From: Paludibacter sp.
GTDB lineage: Bacteria > Bacteroidota > Bacteroidia > Bacteroidales > Paludibacteraceae
DNA length: 64,000 nucleotides
Assembly: GCA_028710895.1 (NCBI GenBank)
Contig: JAQTTH010000005.1
Location: 62,001 to 126,000 of the forward strand
Direction: 5' to 3'
A model generated the notes under the pieces. It saw nothing but the letters and a program-made list of their open reading frames with translations. It ran no database searches and had not been told where the DNA came from. Positions 45,477-54,231 of this stretch are shown piece by piece; the stretch's first letter is position 1, and each line of letters opens with the position of its first letter. The position numbers and the translations under genes were made by a program.

Positions 45477-46352
45477 TTATCGATGAAACCCATCACCTAT
45501 AAACTTAAGAATGTCGGGTAAGCCTGAACGCCAATACGGCCAATTGTGAAGTCCGCCTCTGATTCTAAACTCATGAGGTATATTTAATTCATTCATTTTA
45601 ATATGCATCATAAAATTTCCCTTTATCAAAAAATCTTTATCTCCACAATCAAAATAAAAACGAATTGGATAATTTTTATTCGTTGCTTGCTTTTCGATTA
45701 GATGAAATGGGCTGATTGACTTCCAGTTTTCCGTAATTCGGTCTTTCCCTTTCAGCCCGGCTCCACAGAGTGCAGCAAAGCGGTCGGAATATCTGTTGTC
45801 TTCCATATTTATCAACTCATCATCGGTAAATAATGCTGCACTCATCGGAATACAGGTTGAAAATAATTCGGGATAAGCCAATGCAATTGACATAGCGCCA
45901 AATCCGCCCATCGAATTACCGGCAATGGCTCTAAATTCTCTTTTGGTTCGAATGCGATATGCCTTCTCAACTGTTGGCATAAGTTCAGTGATAAACATAT
46001 CGCGCCATGCTGTTTTTTTATCTACATCGTTGCAATACCAGCTTAGTTTTGCATCGGGCAATATAAAAATTGCAGGTGGAAAAGAGCCATTTTGAATACA
46101 ATCATCTATATATCTGTTCACTTCTCCAAATTGAATCCATGATGTTTCATTATCAGATGATCCGTGCAATAAATAGACAACCGGATATGAACGTAGGGAA
46201 GTATCATAATCGGCAGGTAAATAAACCGAATACTTTACCGGATAATTTAATATATTACTTTTTATTTCGACACTTTCAATCACTTTAGCACTTGCAGTAA
46301 CACTCCATGCAGCAATCACAAACGTAAGTACGATCAGAATTCTGTTTCTCAT
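45477..46352 (-). CDS. Secreted carbohydrate esterase (esterase D / feruloyl esterase-like)
   Basis: A 291-residue alpha/beta hydrolase with a signal peptide ending near TASAK. YPVVYLLHGSSDNETSW carries the oxyanion region. The nucleophile is S147 in AGNSMGGFGAMS, and GGLHNWPYWRSG near the C-terminus supplies the catalytic His. This is the tributyrin/feruloyl esterase family (esterase D-like) often found in glycan loci. It probably removes acyl groups that block the glycosidases. It starts 19 bp after the GH2 gene, clearly in the same operon. Confidence 0.85.
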   Translation of the reverse strand: MRNRILIVLTFVIAAWSVTASAKVIESVEIKSNILNYPVKYSVYLPADYDTSLRSYPVVYLLHGSSDNETSWIQFGEVNRYIDDCIQNGSFPPAIFILPDAKLSWYCNDVDKKTAWRDMFITELMPTVEKAYRIRTKREFRAIAGNSMGGFGAMSIALAYPELFSTCIPMSAALFTDDELINMEDNRYSDRFAALCGAGLKGKDRITENWKSISPFHLIEKQATNKNYPIRFYFDCGDKDFLIKGNFMMHIKMNELNIPHEFRIRGGLHNWPYWRSGLPDILKFIGDGFHR

Positions 46353-46371
46353 TTCTATATTTTTAAGAATT

Positions 46372-48837
46372 TCACTTTGTATTAATAATTATCTCATTTG
46401 CAATAAGTTTATCTCCACCAACCATTAATTTGACAACACCAGACTTTTTAGTCGAAGCAACTATTGCAACTAACTTACCGTTAAATACATGCATATAATT
46501 TGAGCTGAATGATGTATGATCAATTGGATTTCCATTACATAATGCTTTTAAATTACCGACACCATCGGTTTTAAAAAACAAAAGTCGTTGGGCATGCGGG
46601 CATAAATTACCATCTTTGTCCGTAATTTCAACTGTCACAAATGAGAGGTCTTTGCCATCGGCAGTAATAATTGTCCTATCAGGTGTTAACTTTATTTTAG
46701 CTGGTTTACCAGCTGTTTTAATATTTTGGGTGGCAGCAATTTTTCCATTAATATCATATGCTACAGCTTTAATTTCGCCCGGCTGATAAATAACATCATT
46801 CCACATTAACCTGTATCTTTCGTATTTGCCTGAATTACTTTTTGCTTTGATTCCCATACTTTTACCGTTTACAATAAGCTCTACCTTTGGATAGTTAGTG
46901 TAGCAAAATACCGGAATCGTATCGCCTTCTTTGCCCTCCCAGTTCCAATGTGGCAACAAGTGTAAAACAGGTTCTGAACTCCAACGACTTTGGTATAAAA
47001 AGAAACGGTCTTTTTTTAGTCCTGCTAAATCAACAGCTCCAAAATAGGAGCTTTTGGCAGGTGTACCTTCGTTATAGGGAGTTGGCTCGCCCAAATAGTC
47101 GAAACCAGTCCAAACAAATTCTCCCATAATAAATTCGCAATCGTCCTGTTTTTCGAATTCAGTTTCGGGAGTCGAAGCCCAAGGAGCGTAATTCAAATCG
47201 TAACTCGATGTTTGGTAATCATCGTACCACGGATTCTTGTTTTCTTTTACAGGTAATTTATAAACACCTCTTGAACTTAGTGTCGAAGCTGTTTCGCTTC
47301 CATAAATTTTATAATTGGGGTTATCGGCATGTACTATAGTGTAAATAAACGGCTTGTAATTGAAGCCTACCAAATCAACCACATCCGTCAATCCATTCTT
47401 CAATGCACCAATCGGCTTGTCAAATCCAGCTGTTGTAGGACGGGTAGGATCCTCTCTATGGCAAATATCGACCAGGAATTGAGCAACTTTTTTACCATCC
47501 ACCTCATCTTGTTCTCTTATTTCGTTTCCAATGCTCCACATAATTACCGATGGATGATTTCTATCACGATGAATCATTGCAACCATATCATTTTCGGCCC
47601 ATTTATCGAAAAAACGATGGTAGCCGTTTAGATTTTTCCCATTTCTCCATTCGTCGAACGATTCTACCATTACCACGAATCCCATTTTATCGCAAAGCTC
47701 CAACAGTTCGGGCGATGGTGGATTGTGGGAGGTCCGAATTGCATTACAACCCATTTCTTTCATTATTTCAAGTTGACGTTCGGTGGCACGATAGTTTACT
47801 GCAGCACCCAACGGACCTAAATCGTGATGCAAACAAACTCCCTTTAGCTTAATATTTTTTCCATTCAAGAAAAATCCTTTGTTGTTATCAAAAAACAAAG
47901 TTCTGAATCCAAATGGCGTTTCGTAGCTGTCTACTAATAATTTTCCTGCATATATCTTGGTTATGGAAAAATATCTGATGGGCGAATTAATATCCCATAA
48001 AACAGGATTTTTTATTTCGAGTGTCTGCGATAGTTCCGATTCGCCTACAATTACTTTCGAAGTTTTTGCTGTGGCTACAAGCTGTCTGTTCTCAGTTACA
48101 ATTTCAGTTACAACTTCTATCTTGTCTTTGTAATCTGATTGATTCTGCACTTTAGTTTGCACCAATACAGTTCCTTTTTTAGCTGTAATTTGAGGTGTAG
48201 TAATATAAGTGCCCCAATGTGCAACGTGAATAGGAGAAAGCGTCAAAAGTCGTACATTCCGATAAATGCCGGCACCTGAATACCAACGTGATGATTCAGG
48301 TTTGTTTTCCAAACGAACAGCTAATACATTTTTCTGACCAGGTTTTATGTATTTGGTCAATTCAAACGAGAAGGAGCTGTACCCATAAGGCCACTCACCA
48401 ACAAAATCTCCGTTGAAGTAAACCTTAGCCTGACTCATGGCTCCATCAAACTCTACAAATATTTTTTTATCGGAGTCTGATTTTGGCACATCAATCGATT
48501 TCCGATACCAACCTATTCCAAAAATAGGCAATGCACCAGTACGCCCAGTTCGGAGTTTAGGTTCTTTTTCTCCATCTTCCTTTACCTGAACCCATTGCAT
48601 ATCCTGATTTAAATCGAATGGTTTACGAATTGCCCAATCGTGAGGTATCGAAACGATTTCCCATAATGAATCATCGAAATCTACAGCCGGTGCCTGTTGA
48701 ATATTCTCAGATTTAAATTTCCAATCATTTTCAAGTATCAAAACTTTACGATTGGAAGAATATACACAACTTACAGCATTGACAATTGTAATTAGTTTTA
48801 TCAACAGATTAATACTTTTCATTTTTAAAACATTCAT
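46372..48837 (-). CDS. Secreted GH2 beta-galactosidase-like enzyme (second)
   Basis: An 821-residue GH2 protein. A leader runs to about VYSSN; a second ATG five codons in is equally possible. The sugar-binding domain covers 35-200 (SLWEIVSIPHDWAI, YRKSIDV, SRWYSGAGIYRNVRL). The immunoglobulin-like domain is 200-315 and the barrel starts near 330 (LKGVCLHHDLGPLGAAVN). Acid/base E439 is in WSIGNEIREQ and nucleophile E515 in YGSETAS. C-terminal DUF4982-like and immunoglobulin-like domains follow (about 640-821). The arrangement fits the exo-beta-galactosidases of Bacteroidota glycan loci. The esterase gene follows after 19 bp. Confidence 0.92.
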   Translation of the reverse strand: MNVLKMKSINLLIKLITIVNAVSCVYSSNRKVLILENDWKFKSENIQQAPAVDFDDSLWEIVSIPHDWAIRKPFDLNQDMQWVQVKEDGEKEPKLRTGRTGALPIFGIGWYRKSIDVPKSDSDKKIFVEFDGAMSQAKVYFNGDFVGEWPYGYSSFSFELTKYIKPGQKNVLAVRLENKPESSRWYSGAGIYRNVRLLTLSPIHVAHWGTYITTPQITAKKGTVLVQTKVQNQSDYKDKIEVVTEIVTENRQLVATAKTSKVIVGESELSQTLEIKNPVLWDINSPIRYFSITKIYAGKLLVDSYETPFGFRTLFFDNNKGFFLNGKNIKLKGVCLHHDLGPLGAAVNYRATERQLEIMKEMGCNAIRTSHNPPSPELLELCDKMGFVVMVESFDEWRNGKNLNGYHRFFDKWAENDMVAMIHRDRNHPSVIMWSIGNEIREQDEVDGKKVAQFLVDICHREDPTRPTTAGFDKPIGALKNGLTDVVDLVGFNYKPFIYTIVHADNPNYKIYGSETASTLSSRGVYKLPVKENKNPWYDDYQTSSYDLNYAPWASTPETEFEKQDDCEFIMGEFVWTGFDYLGEPTPYNEGTPAKSSYFGAVDLAGLKKDRFFLYQSRWSSEPVLHLLPHWNWEGKEGDTIPVFCYTNYPKVELIVNGKSMGIKAKSNSGKYERYRLMWNDVIYQPGEIKAVAYDINGKIAATQNIKTAGKPAKIKLTPDRTIITADGKDLSFVTVEITDKDGNLCPHAQRLLFFKTDGVGNLKALCNGNPIDHTSFSSNYMHVFNGKLVAIVASTKKSGVVKLMVGGDKLIANEIIINTK

Positions 48838-48920
48838 TCATATAAGTGCACATAAAATTGACAATCAGCATATTAGACACAATAGTTTATGCTCACATTT
48901 TATTTCAAGAAACACACAGA

Positions 48921-48955
48921 CAGTTTGAAAATATATTAAATATATTTTCAAACTG
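48921..48955 (-). terminator. Terminator of the beta-helix/CBM96-like gene
   Basis: CAGTTTGAAAATATAT pairs perfectly with ATATATTTTCAAACTG around a 3-nt loop, about 70 bp beyond the stop codon. Confidence 0.7.
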
Positions 48956-49026
48956 ATGTTTTATAAAATAAAATATTTTTCTACCGAAGGCGTATCTTGC
49001 TTTGAAATGGGGAGTAATGATGGAAA

Positions 49027-51180
49027 TTAGTTATCGATTCTTTCCTTAATTAGAAGTAGTTGAGAGAAATTACCTTCATCTGTGAAGATCCGTGCAATAT
49101 ACACGCCACTTGAGATCGAACCTTCTATATTAATAGTTTGATTTTCATAATCATGTAGATTTTTGTCGAGAAACATATGACCAGATAAATCATAAATACA
49201 AATATTTTTCACTCCAGACACTCCATGATTAGTAATCGAAATAGTGCTATTTTTTATTGGGTTTGGATAAATTTCAATACTCTTTCCATTCAAAAGAGGA
49301 GTTTCCTTAATTGCGTTTGTTTCACCAGTAATATATTCGATATACAATTGTGGTGAATAAGAATTTCCACTTTCAAAGGAATTAAAAACAAATGAGCGCC
49401 CAGCATCTGCAGTTGAGGTGAATTCGAGCAAAAAAGTTATAGCATTTCCACTAATCCACTCAGCATCTGAAACAATTTCAGAAACAATAAAGTCGAGGGA
49501 GGAAGTTGTTTTATAATTACCAGTAGAGCTAGTACCGGGTAGCCAATTTGAGTAATTAACCGTTCTAATTTTATCTGAGATACTACCAGAATTAGTCGTA
49601 AGCTCTGAAGAGTTTGAACATTTTTCTGCTCTAATCTGAATTGGATCATTATCGCAATTTGTAAAAGCACTTGCTCGCAAAATTAGTTTTGCATTAATTA
49701 TTGTAGCTCCTTGTGGTATTGCTATATTACTAAAACGTAAAGCTGCAATTTCTTTGTTCGTTGTTGAAGTAAAACTTGATGTTAACGATACGCTATTAAT
49801 GTTCACTTCTTTAGTCGAAACATTTTCATATCCATCATCTTTGTCTTGATTAATTCTGGCTAACAGAGTATTAAATTTCGGCTTCTTCTTCTGAGTCAAT
49901 TCTACCAAAGTTGTAGAACCGTATTCATACGCTCCTATATCATTTGAGCTACCGAAAGGACGAGCTGCAAAATTATAGTCAAATCCAACATTATTTGAAA
50001 CACCTTTATCAATAGCGGGAGAATTCATCTTTAGGTGAAAATCTTTCAATGATGAATTTATAAATAAGGGATCTGATATGATACTTCCTGATCCTAATAC
50101 TGATACTGAACCTTGATTAGAAAGATTATTTTCTAATAATATTCCAGCAGGTTTACTTCCATAATTTACAGGATAATAATTAAATAAGATATTGTTTCTA
50201 ACTATTATATTTGAACCAAACTTAGCATCAATATAAATCGGATTTTTACATGTAATAGTGTTGTTTTCAATTTCAATGTCGTTTACAGGATATAATGTAC
50301 CATCTGGATGAGTTGGCCAATTCACTATCCCAATTCCAGTATTTAAACAATCATAAATTATATTATTATGAATAAATACTTTTTCAACCGCATTTCGTTC
50401 TTCTGATGAAACAATAATACCTTCATTGCAATTATATACTTTGTTATTGAAAACCTCGATATCATAATCTAAGCCATCATAAGCATCAATATATAAACCT
50501 AACTTCTTTAAATCATGAATACTATTGCCATATACCCTCATATGTTTCGATGATTTAATATCAAGTCCTTCACCTCCGTGAGGATTTACATTTCCATTTT
50601 TCACCTCATTACTTATAACGTCAATATATTCACATTGCGAAAAAGTAATACATTCACCCCATGAATTACTACATGTATTATCGGCTACATTTCCTCTTAC
50701 AATTGAATTAGAACAATTATTAAGTGATATACCTGGATTTGTAAAATTCAATACATAATTATTCTCAATTATCACATTGCTCTTCCCATTGCTTATACCA
50801 ATAGTTCCATTTTGGATAGTAAATCCCGATATTCTAACGTAACTTTGATTATTTAAATCAACCAATATCCAAGAACCTAGATTTAATCCTTCGATAATTG
50901 GTTTTTCATCAGAATATGCCATTAATGAAACATAATTTCCTAAAGTACCTGATTTTTTAAAAGTTACGGTTTCATTATAAATTCCAGCTCTAACATATGC
51001 TATTTCACCAGCTTGTATGGTATTCAATGCTTTTTGTATAGTTTTCCAAGGAGATGTAATGGAGCCAACATTATTATCACTTCCAGCATTTGAAACGTAA
51101 TATGAGTTCTGACTTTTTATCTCCTGATTAAAAAAAAATGCAATAAATAAAATTGCAATAAATAAAAATTTGTTTTTCAT
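49027..51180 (-). CDS. T9SS-exported beta-helix protein with DNRLRE/CBM96-like module
   Basis: A 717-residue modular protein. The signal peptide ends near EIKSQ. Residues 26-420 form a parallel beta-helix (YYVSNAGSDNNVGSITSPW start, many N-N-I-I turns), ending with the ARPFGSSNDIGAYEYG closure common to such proteins. Residues about 430-620 resemble a DNRLRE/CBM96-type beta-sandwich (AALRFSNIAIPQGATIINAKLILRA, SPQLYIEY). The end is a T9SS sorting domain (IEIYPNPIKNSTISI). It may be a lyase or a binding protein for the uronic-acid or amino-sugar polymer. It is the first enzyme-like gene after FecR, 113 bp downstream. Confidence 0.75.
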   Translation of the reverse strand: MKNKFLFIAILFIAFFFNQEIKSQNSYYVSNAGSDNNVGSITSPWKTIQKALNTIQAGEIAYVRAGIYNETVTFKKSGTLGNYVSLMAYSDEKPIIEGLNLGSWILVDLNNQSYVRISGFTIQNGTIGISNGKSNVIIENNYVLNFTNPGISLNNCSNSIVRGNVADNTCSNSWGECITFSQCEYIDVISNEVKNGNVNPHGGEGLDIKSSKHMRVYGNSIHDLKKLGLYIDAYDGLDYDIEVFNNKVYNCNEGIIVSSEERNAVEKVFIHNNIIYDCLNTGIGIVNWPTHPDGTLYPVNDIEIENNTITCKNPIYIDAKFGSNIIVRNNILFNYYPVNYGSKPAGILLENNLSNQGSVSVLGSGSIISDPLFINSSLKDFHLKMNSPAIDKGVSNNVGFDYNFAARPFGSSNDIGAYEYGSTTLVELTQKKKPKFNTLLARINQDKDDGYENVSTKEVNINSVSLTSSFTSTTNKEIAALRFSNIAIPQGATIINAKLILRASAFTNCDNDPIQIRAEKCSNSSELTTNSGSISDKIRTVNYSNWLPGTSSTGNYKTTSSLDFIVSEIVSDAEWISGNAITFLLEFTSTADAGRSFVFNSFESGNSYSPQLYIEYITGETNAIKETPLLNGKSIEIYPNPIKNSTISITNHGVSGVKNICIYDLSGHMFLDKNLHDYENQTINIEGSISSGVYIARIFTDEGNFSQLLLIKERIDN

Positions 51181-51293
51181 TTCTAAAGTATAAAATTTAT
51201 GATCATTTGAGACTTAGCCGACAATTATCACATCAAGATATTATCGTTCAAAATACATTTTCAGAAAATAAGTATGCCTATTACAAGAAAAAG

Positions 51294-52493
51294 TCAATTG
51301 AATTTTATTTTATATTCATTATCTTTTTCTCCATAACTCATAGTTGTTATTTCTGATAGTCCATTTAATATTTGATTTAAATCTTCTTTTAGTTCTAACC
51401 TTCCAGAACAAGTGATACCAGATGGCTCAGAAGGAAGCGTCATATTGACATTGTAATAGCGTGAAAGTCGAAGAAGAATATTCTCAATAGGTACGTTTCT
51501 GAAGATGTAATTTCCATCATGCCATGAAGTGTAATTATCAACATCTACTTCAAGTATTGTTGAAACCTGATCACTGTAAGAGTACATTTCATTTGGTCTT
51601 ATAATACTTGCATTACCTTTTTGAGGTTTTACACTAACACTACCACTGACCAAAACTACATTAGTTTCTTTATCTTGATTATATGCACAAACATTAAACA
51701 CTGTTCCTAAAACTTTGACATCAATTTTTTTCGTTTTCACAATAAACGGGCGATTATTCTCATGGGCGACTTCTGCATATACCTCACCCTCTATATATAT
51801 TTCTCGTTTATCATTTTCGAATTGTCTAGGATAAATGACAGTAGATCCCGTATTAACCCAAAGCTTCGTACCATCTGACAATTTCAACAATGCTCTTTTC
51901 CCATATGGAACAATAAGTTGATTAAAAGTCAATTTATCTTTATCTAGAATTGAATTTTCATTTAGAGCCTCATCATTTACTCTTACTGTACCATTTTTAT
52001 CATATTGAACATTAGCCTCTTTACCAATAACATCATATTTCTCGTTTCCAACAATCAATTGAATTTGCTTATTTGGTTGTTGCCTATGAATAATATTCTC
52101 GTAATCAAATATATTTGTGTTTAGAGATTTTCTTTCAATTATTTGAGAATTATATTTCAAAACTGATATAAAAATTACACCAAAAATAGAAGCTGCAATA
52201 GCAAAGTATTTTATTGTTTTTGATTTACTAATTTTTCTTATATTCGAAGTATTTGTTCGTTGAATTCTGCTCCATAATTTAGTTACAACCTCATCAGCGA
52301 CTTCAAACTTATTTTCATGTAATTCTTTTAATGACATATATGCCGATATAAACTCATTCAGCTCAATCTTATTTTCATCAAGTTGAGCTTTCCAAAAAGC
52401 CTTGCTTTCAGCGCTTGGATTTAACATTGAATCGATAAAGAAATCGTCATTCAAAAAGTCGGGTGCACTATATTTAGAATAATCTATATTCAT
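51294..52493 (-). CDS. FecR-family anti-sigma factor
   Basis: A 399-residue inner-membrane protein. The cytoplasmic N-terminal part (1-90) should bind the sigma factor. One membrane helix lies near 91-112 (FAIAASIFGVIFISVL). The periplasmic FecR domain follows, about 185-290 (GKRALLKLSDGTKLWVNTGS, EVYAEVAHENNRPFIVKT), with a DUF4974 C-terminal domain, about 325-399. In this family the STN domain of a SusC-type receptor signals through FecR to release the ECF factor. The matching receptor is probably the STN-bearing SusC about 21 kb downstream. The sigma gene ends 108 bp upstream. Confidence 0.93.
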   Translation of the reverse strand: MNIDYSKYSAPDFLNDDFFIDSMLNPSAESKAFWKAQLDENKIELNEFISAYMSLKELHENKFEVADEVVTKLWSRIQRTNTSNIRKISKSKTIKYFAIAASIFGVIFISVLKYNSQIIERKSLNTNIFDYENIIHRQQPNKQIQLIVGNEKYDVIGKEANVQYDKNGTVRVNDEALNENSILDKDKLTFNQLIVPYGKRALLKLSDGTKLWVNTGSTVIYPRQFENDKREIYIEGEVYAEVAHENNRPFIVKTKKIDVKVLGTVFNVCAYNQDKETNVVLVSGSVSVKPQKGNASIIRPNEMYSYSDQVSTILEVDVDNYTSWHDGNYIFRNVPIENILLRLSRYYNVNMTLPSEPSGITCSGRLELKEDLNQILNGLSEITTMSYGEKDNEYKIKFN

Positions 52494-52601
52494 TTATATT
52501 TTTCTATGTTTTATGCTTAAGTGTTTATTATTTTATACAAGTACTCACAATGATGTTTTTTTATGAGACTAAAAAATTGTAATTTTATGAATAAATTCGA
52601 A

Positions 52602-53204
52602 TTAAAACTGATATACCATCATGACAATTAACATTATAACAATCCTCCCAATCTTCCTCAACTTGTTTATGGCTCTGTGAATTAGATTTTTTGCCGATTG
52701 ATAATTAATGTTCATTAATTCAGCAACTTCTTCGCATGAAAATCCTTCAACAAAACGATGATGGAGTGCTTCTCTTTGATGTTCATTTAATTCGGAAAAT
52801 AAATATTTAACTAAATTTTCTTTTTCCGAAAGGACTTCTCTATTAATCCACAACTCCTGAATGTCTGCTTCATTTGCGAAATTTAAATTTTGATCTGTAA
52901 CTTCAACATTATTAGGTTCTTTTCTTATCAGATAAAAAAGTCTATTTCTAAAAGACGCCATAAAATAAAATTTCAAGTTTTCAACCTTTGCAAGATTATA
53001 TCGATGAGTATAAATTTCCACAAAAATATCATGAATTGCATCTTCAATCAGTTCGTTTTTCACACGAAAAGAAAGTCCATAAGAATATAAATCTTTAGAA
53101 AACAACTTGTAAATTATTGAATATGCGTTGTCATCCCCTGAAACAAATTCATCACGAAGACGGTGAATCTCATAGGGTTCTAAAGCTGTGTTTTTTAAAT
53201 TCAT
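52602..53204 (-). CDS. ECF sigma factor (FecI/RpoE-like)
   Basis: A 200-residue sigma-70 family protein of ECF length. Region 2 is visible at about 20-90 (LYSYGLSFRVKNELIEDAIHDIFVEIYTH). Region 4 is at about 140-190 (LNEHQREALHHRFVEGFSCEEVAELMNINYQSAKNLIHRAINKLR). It should direct polymerase to promoters of the glycan locus when FecR is triggered. The C-terminal IVMLIVMMVYQF is unusually hydrophobic and worth noting. It heads the locus and starts after a 1-kb gap. Confidence 0.94.
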   Translation of the reverse strand: MNLKNTALEPYEIHRLRDEFVSGDDNAYSIIYKLFSKDLYSYGLSFRVKNELIEDAIHDIFVEIYTHRYNLAKVENLKFYFMASFRNRLFYLIRKEPNNVEVTDQNLNFANEADIQELWINREVLSEKENLVKYLFSELNEHQREALHHRFVEGFSCEEVAELMNINYQSAKNLIHRAINKLRKIGRIVIMLIVMMVYQF

Positions 53205-53838
53205 GAATAAACCAATAGTAATTTTTGTTATTTTAATACTAGAGAATGTTTAAAAAGAAAAGTACTCACTTATATACAAAAAAAAGATTATTATTTTTGA
53301 CAATTTTCAACAACCATTTTTATCACTATATATTGCTAAGAAATAACAATATCGCATCTGTGCTAAAAAATTATTTTGATGCAAGTATACAAACTTAATT
53401 TCATAACCCGTAGTTTTTTAATAGATATTTCCAATAAGAATTTAAAAGCTACAGGATTGCACCGAGTTTGTTAAAGAGTGACTCACAAACAAGAGGAATT
53501 GGCACTTTAAACTGTGCTGTTTGAACGACAACAGAGCGAACTTAGACGTTTTCAGCCAATTGATTACAAGTTTTTCGAGTGTAGTGTCTGCAAGCTGACA
53601 AATTGATCATTTTACTTACTTCTTGTGTCTACGAAAATGTAAACATAGGTGCGGGACAGAAGTTCTGATAGAACAAAATAAGTTCTCTAAATTATTTTAT
53701 TTATGATAAGTTTAAATCTTAATCCAAACATAAATAAATTTGATATATTTAACATGCCGAATCTACACAAGGCTCTCTCAGCGTAAATATAGTCAAAATA
53801 ATTATGTAAATTATCTAATTCTGAAGACAATCGGATTT

Positions 53839-53888
53839 AGTGCAAGGTGCAAGTGTTTCTATCTATATAGAAACTTGCACTTTGCACT
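53839..53888. repeat. 50-bp interrupted palindrome
   Basis: AGTGCAAGGTGCAAG pairs with CTTGCACTTTGCACT, then after a 2-nt bulge TTTCTAT pairs with ATAGAAA around a short loop. GTGCAA is repeated within each arm. There is no adjacent gene end for it to terminate, so it may be a small mobile hairpin. Confidence 0.65.
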
Positions 53889-54081
53889 ATGTATAAATAT
53901 TTCAATATAAAGCACTTGCATATATCGAAATAATTGTGTAGATTTGAACCTGAAAGTTTAGCAGACAAAACGTTGTCCAGCTCCGACAAGACAAGACCTT
54001 TTATTCGTTACCAAATCATTACTTGTTTTTATACAAGTTTTAGTAAGTTATTGGAATGTATATATTTAGAATGAAAATAGT

Positions 54082-54098
54082 TGACCCCATCGGGGTCA
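54082..54098. repeat. Short hairpin TGACCCC-ATC-GGGGTCA
   Basis: A 7-bp perfect stem with a 3-nt loop. It is the leftmost of three consecutive hairpins downstream of the 887-residue protein gene. Confidence 0.6.
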
Positions 54099-54105
54099 CC
54101 ATTAC

Positions 54106-54137
54106 AACGCAATTGTCATTCTATTGACAATTGCGTT
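54106..54137 (+). terminator. Hairpin with U-tract on the plus strand
   Basis: AACGCAATTGTCA pairs perfectly with TGACAATTGCGTT around TTCTAT, and the plus strand continues with TTTT. It has the shape of a plus-strand terminator although no plus-strand gene lies to its left. It may act in both directions. Confidence 0.55.
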
Positions 54138-54177
54138 TTTGCATTAAGACTGTCAAGATGATCATTAATAAAACAAA

Positions 54178-54210
54178 AGAGGCTGTTTCAACTAAGTTGA
54201 AACAGCCTCT
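54178..54210 (-). terminator. Terminator of the 887-residue protein gene
   Basis: AGAGGCTGTTTCAAC pairs perfectly with GTTGAAACAGCCTCT around TAA, 22 bp beyond the stop. TTTTGTTTTATT follows on the minus strand. A strong intrinsic terminator. Confidence 0.9.
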
Positions 54211-54231
54211 AATTATTTAGAAACTAAACTC

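Larger units (their letters stand above)
53205..54231. other. 1-kb gap between sigma factor and surface-protein gene
   Basis: No gene is supported. The left part should contain the sigma-factor promoter. CAAACTTA at 53390-53397 (TAAGTTTG on the minus strand) is a possible -7 box, but there is no good -33 box. The right part carries four hairpins, listed separately. Confidence 0.45.

Noticed and set aside
53405-53421. AACCCGTAGT matching the first bases of the IS982 end
   Set aside because: Only 10 bases match, the rest of the end is absent, and no transposase remnant is nearby; chance is plausible in AT-rich DNA.
53430-53660. Possible decayed coding stretch on the plus strand in the 1-kb gap
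   Set aside because: Frames are short with stops, and the translated text does not resemble a family I know.
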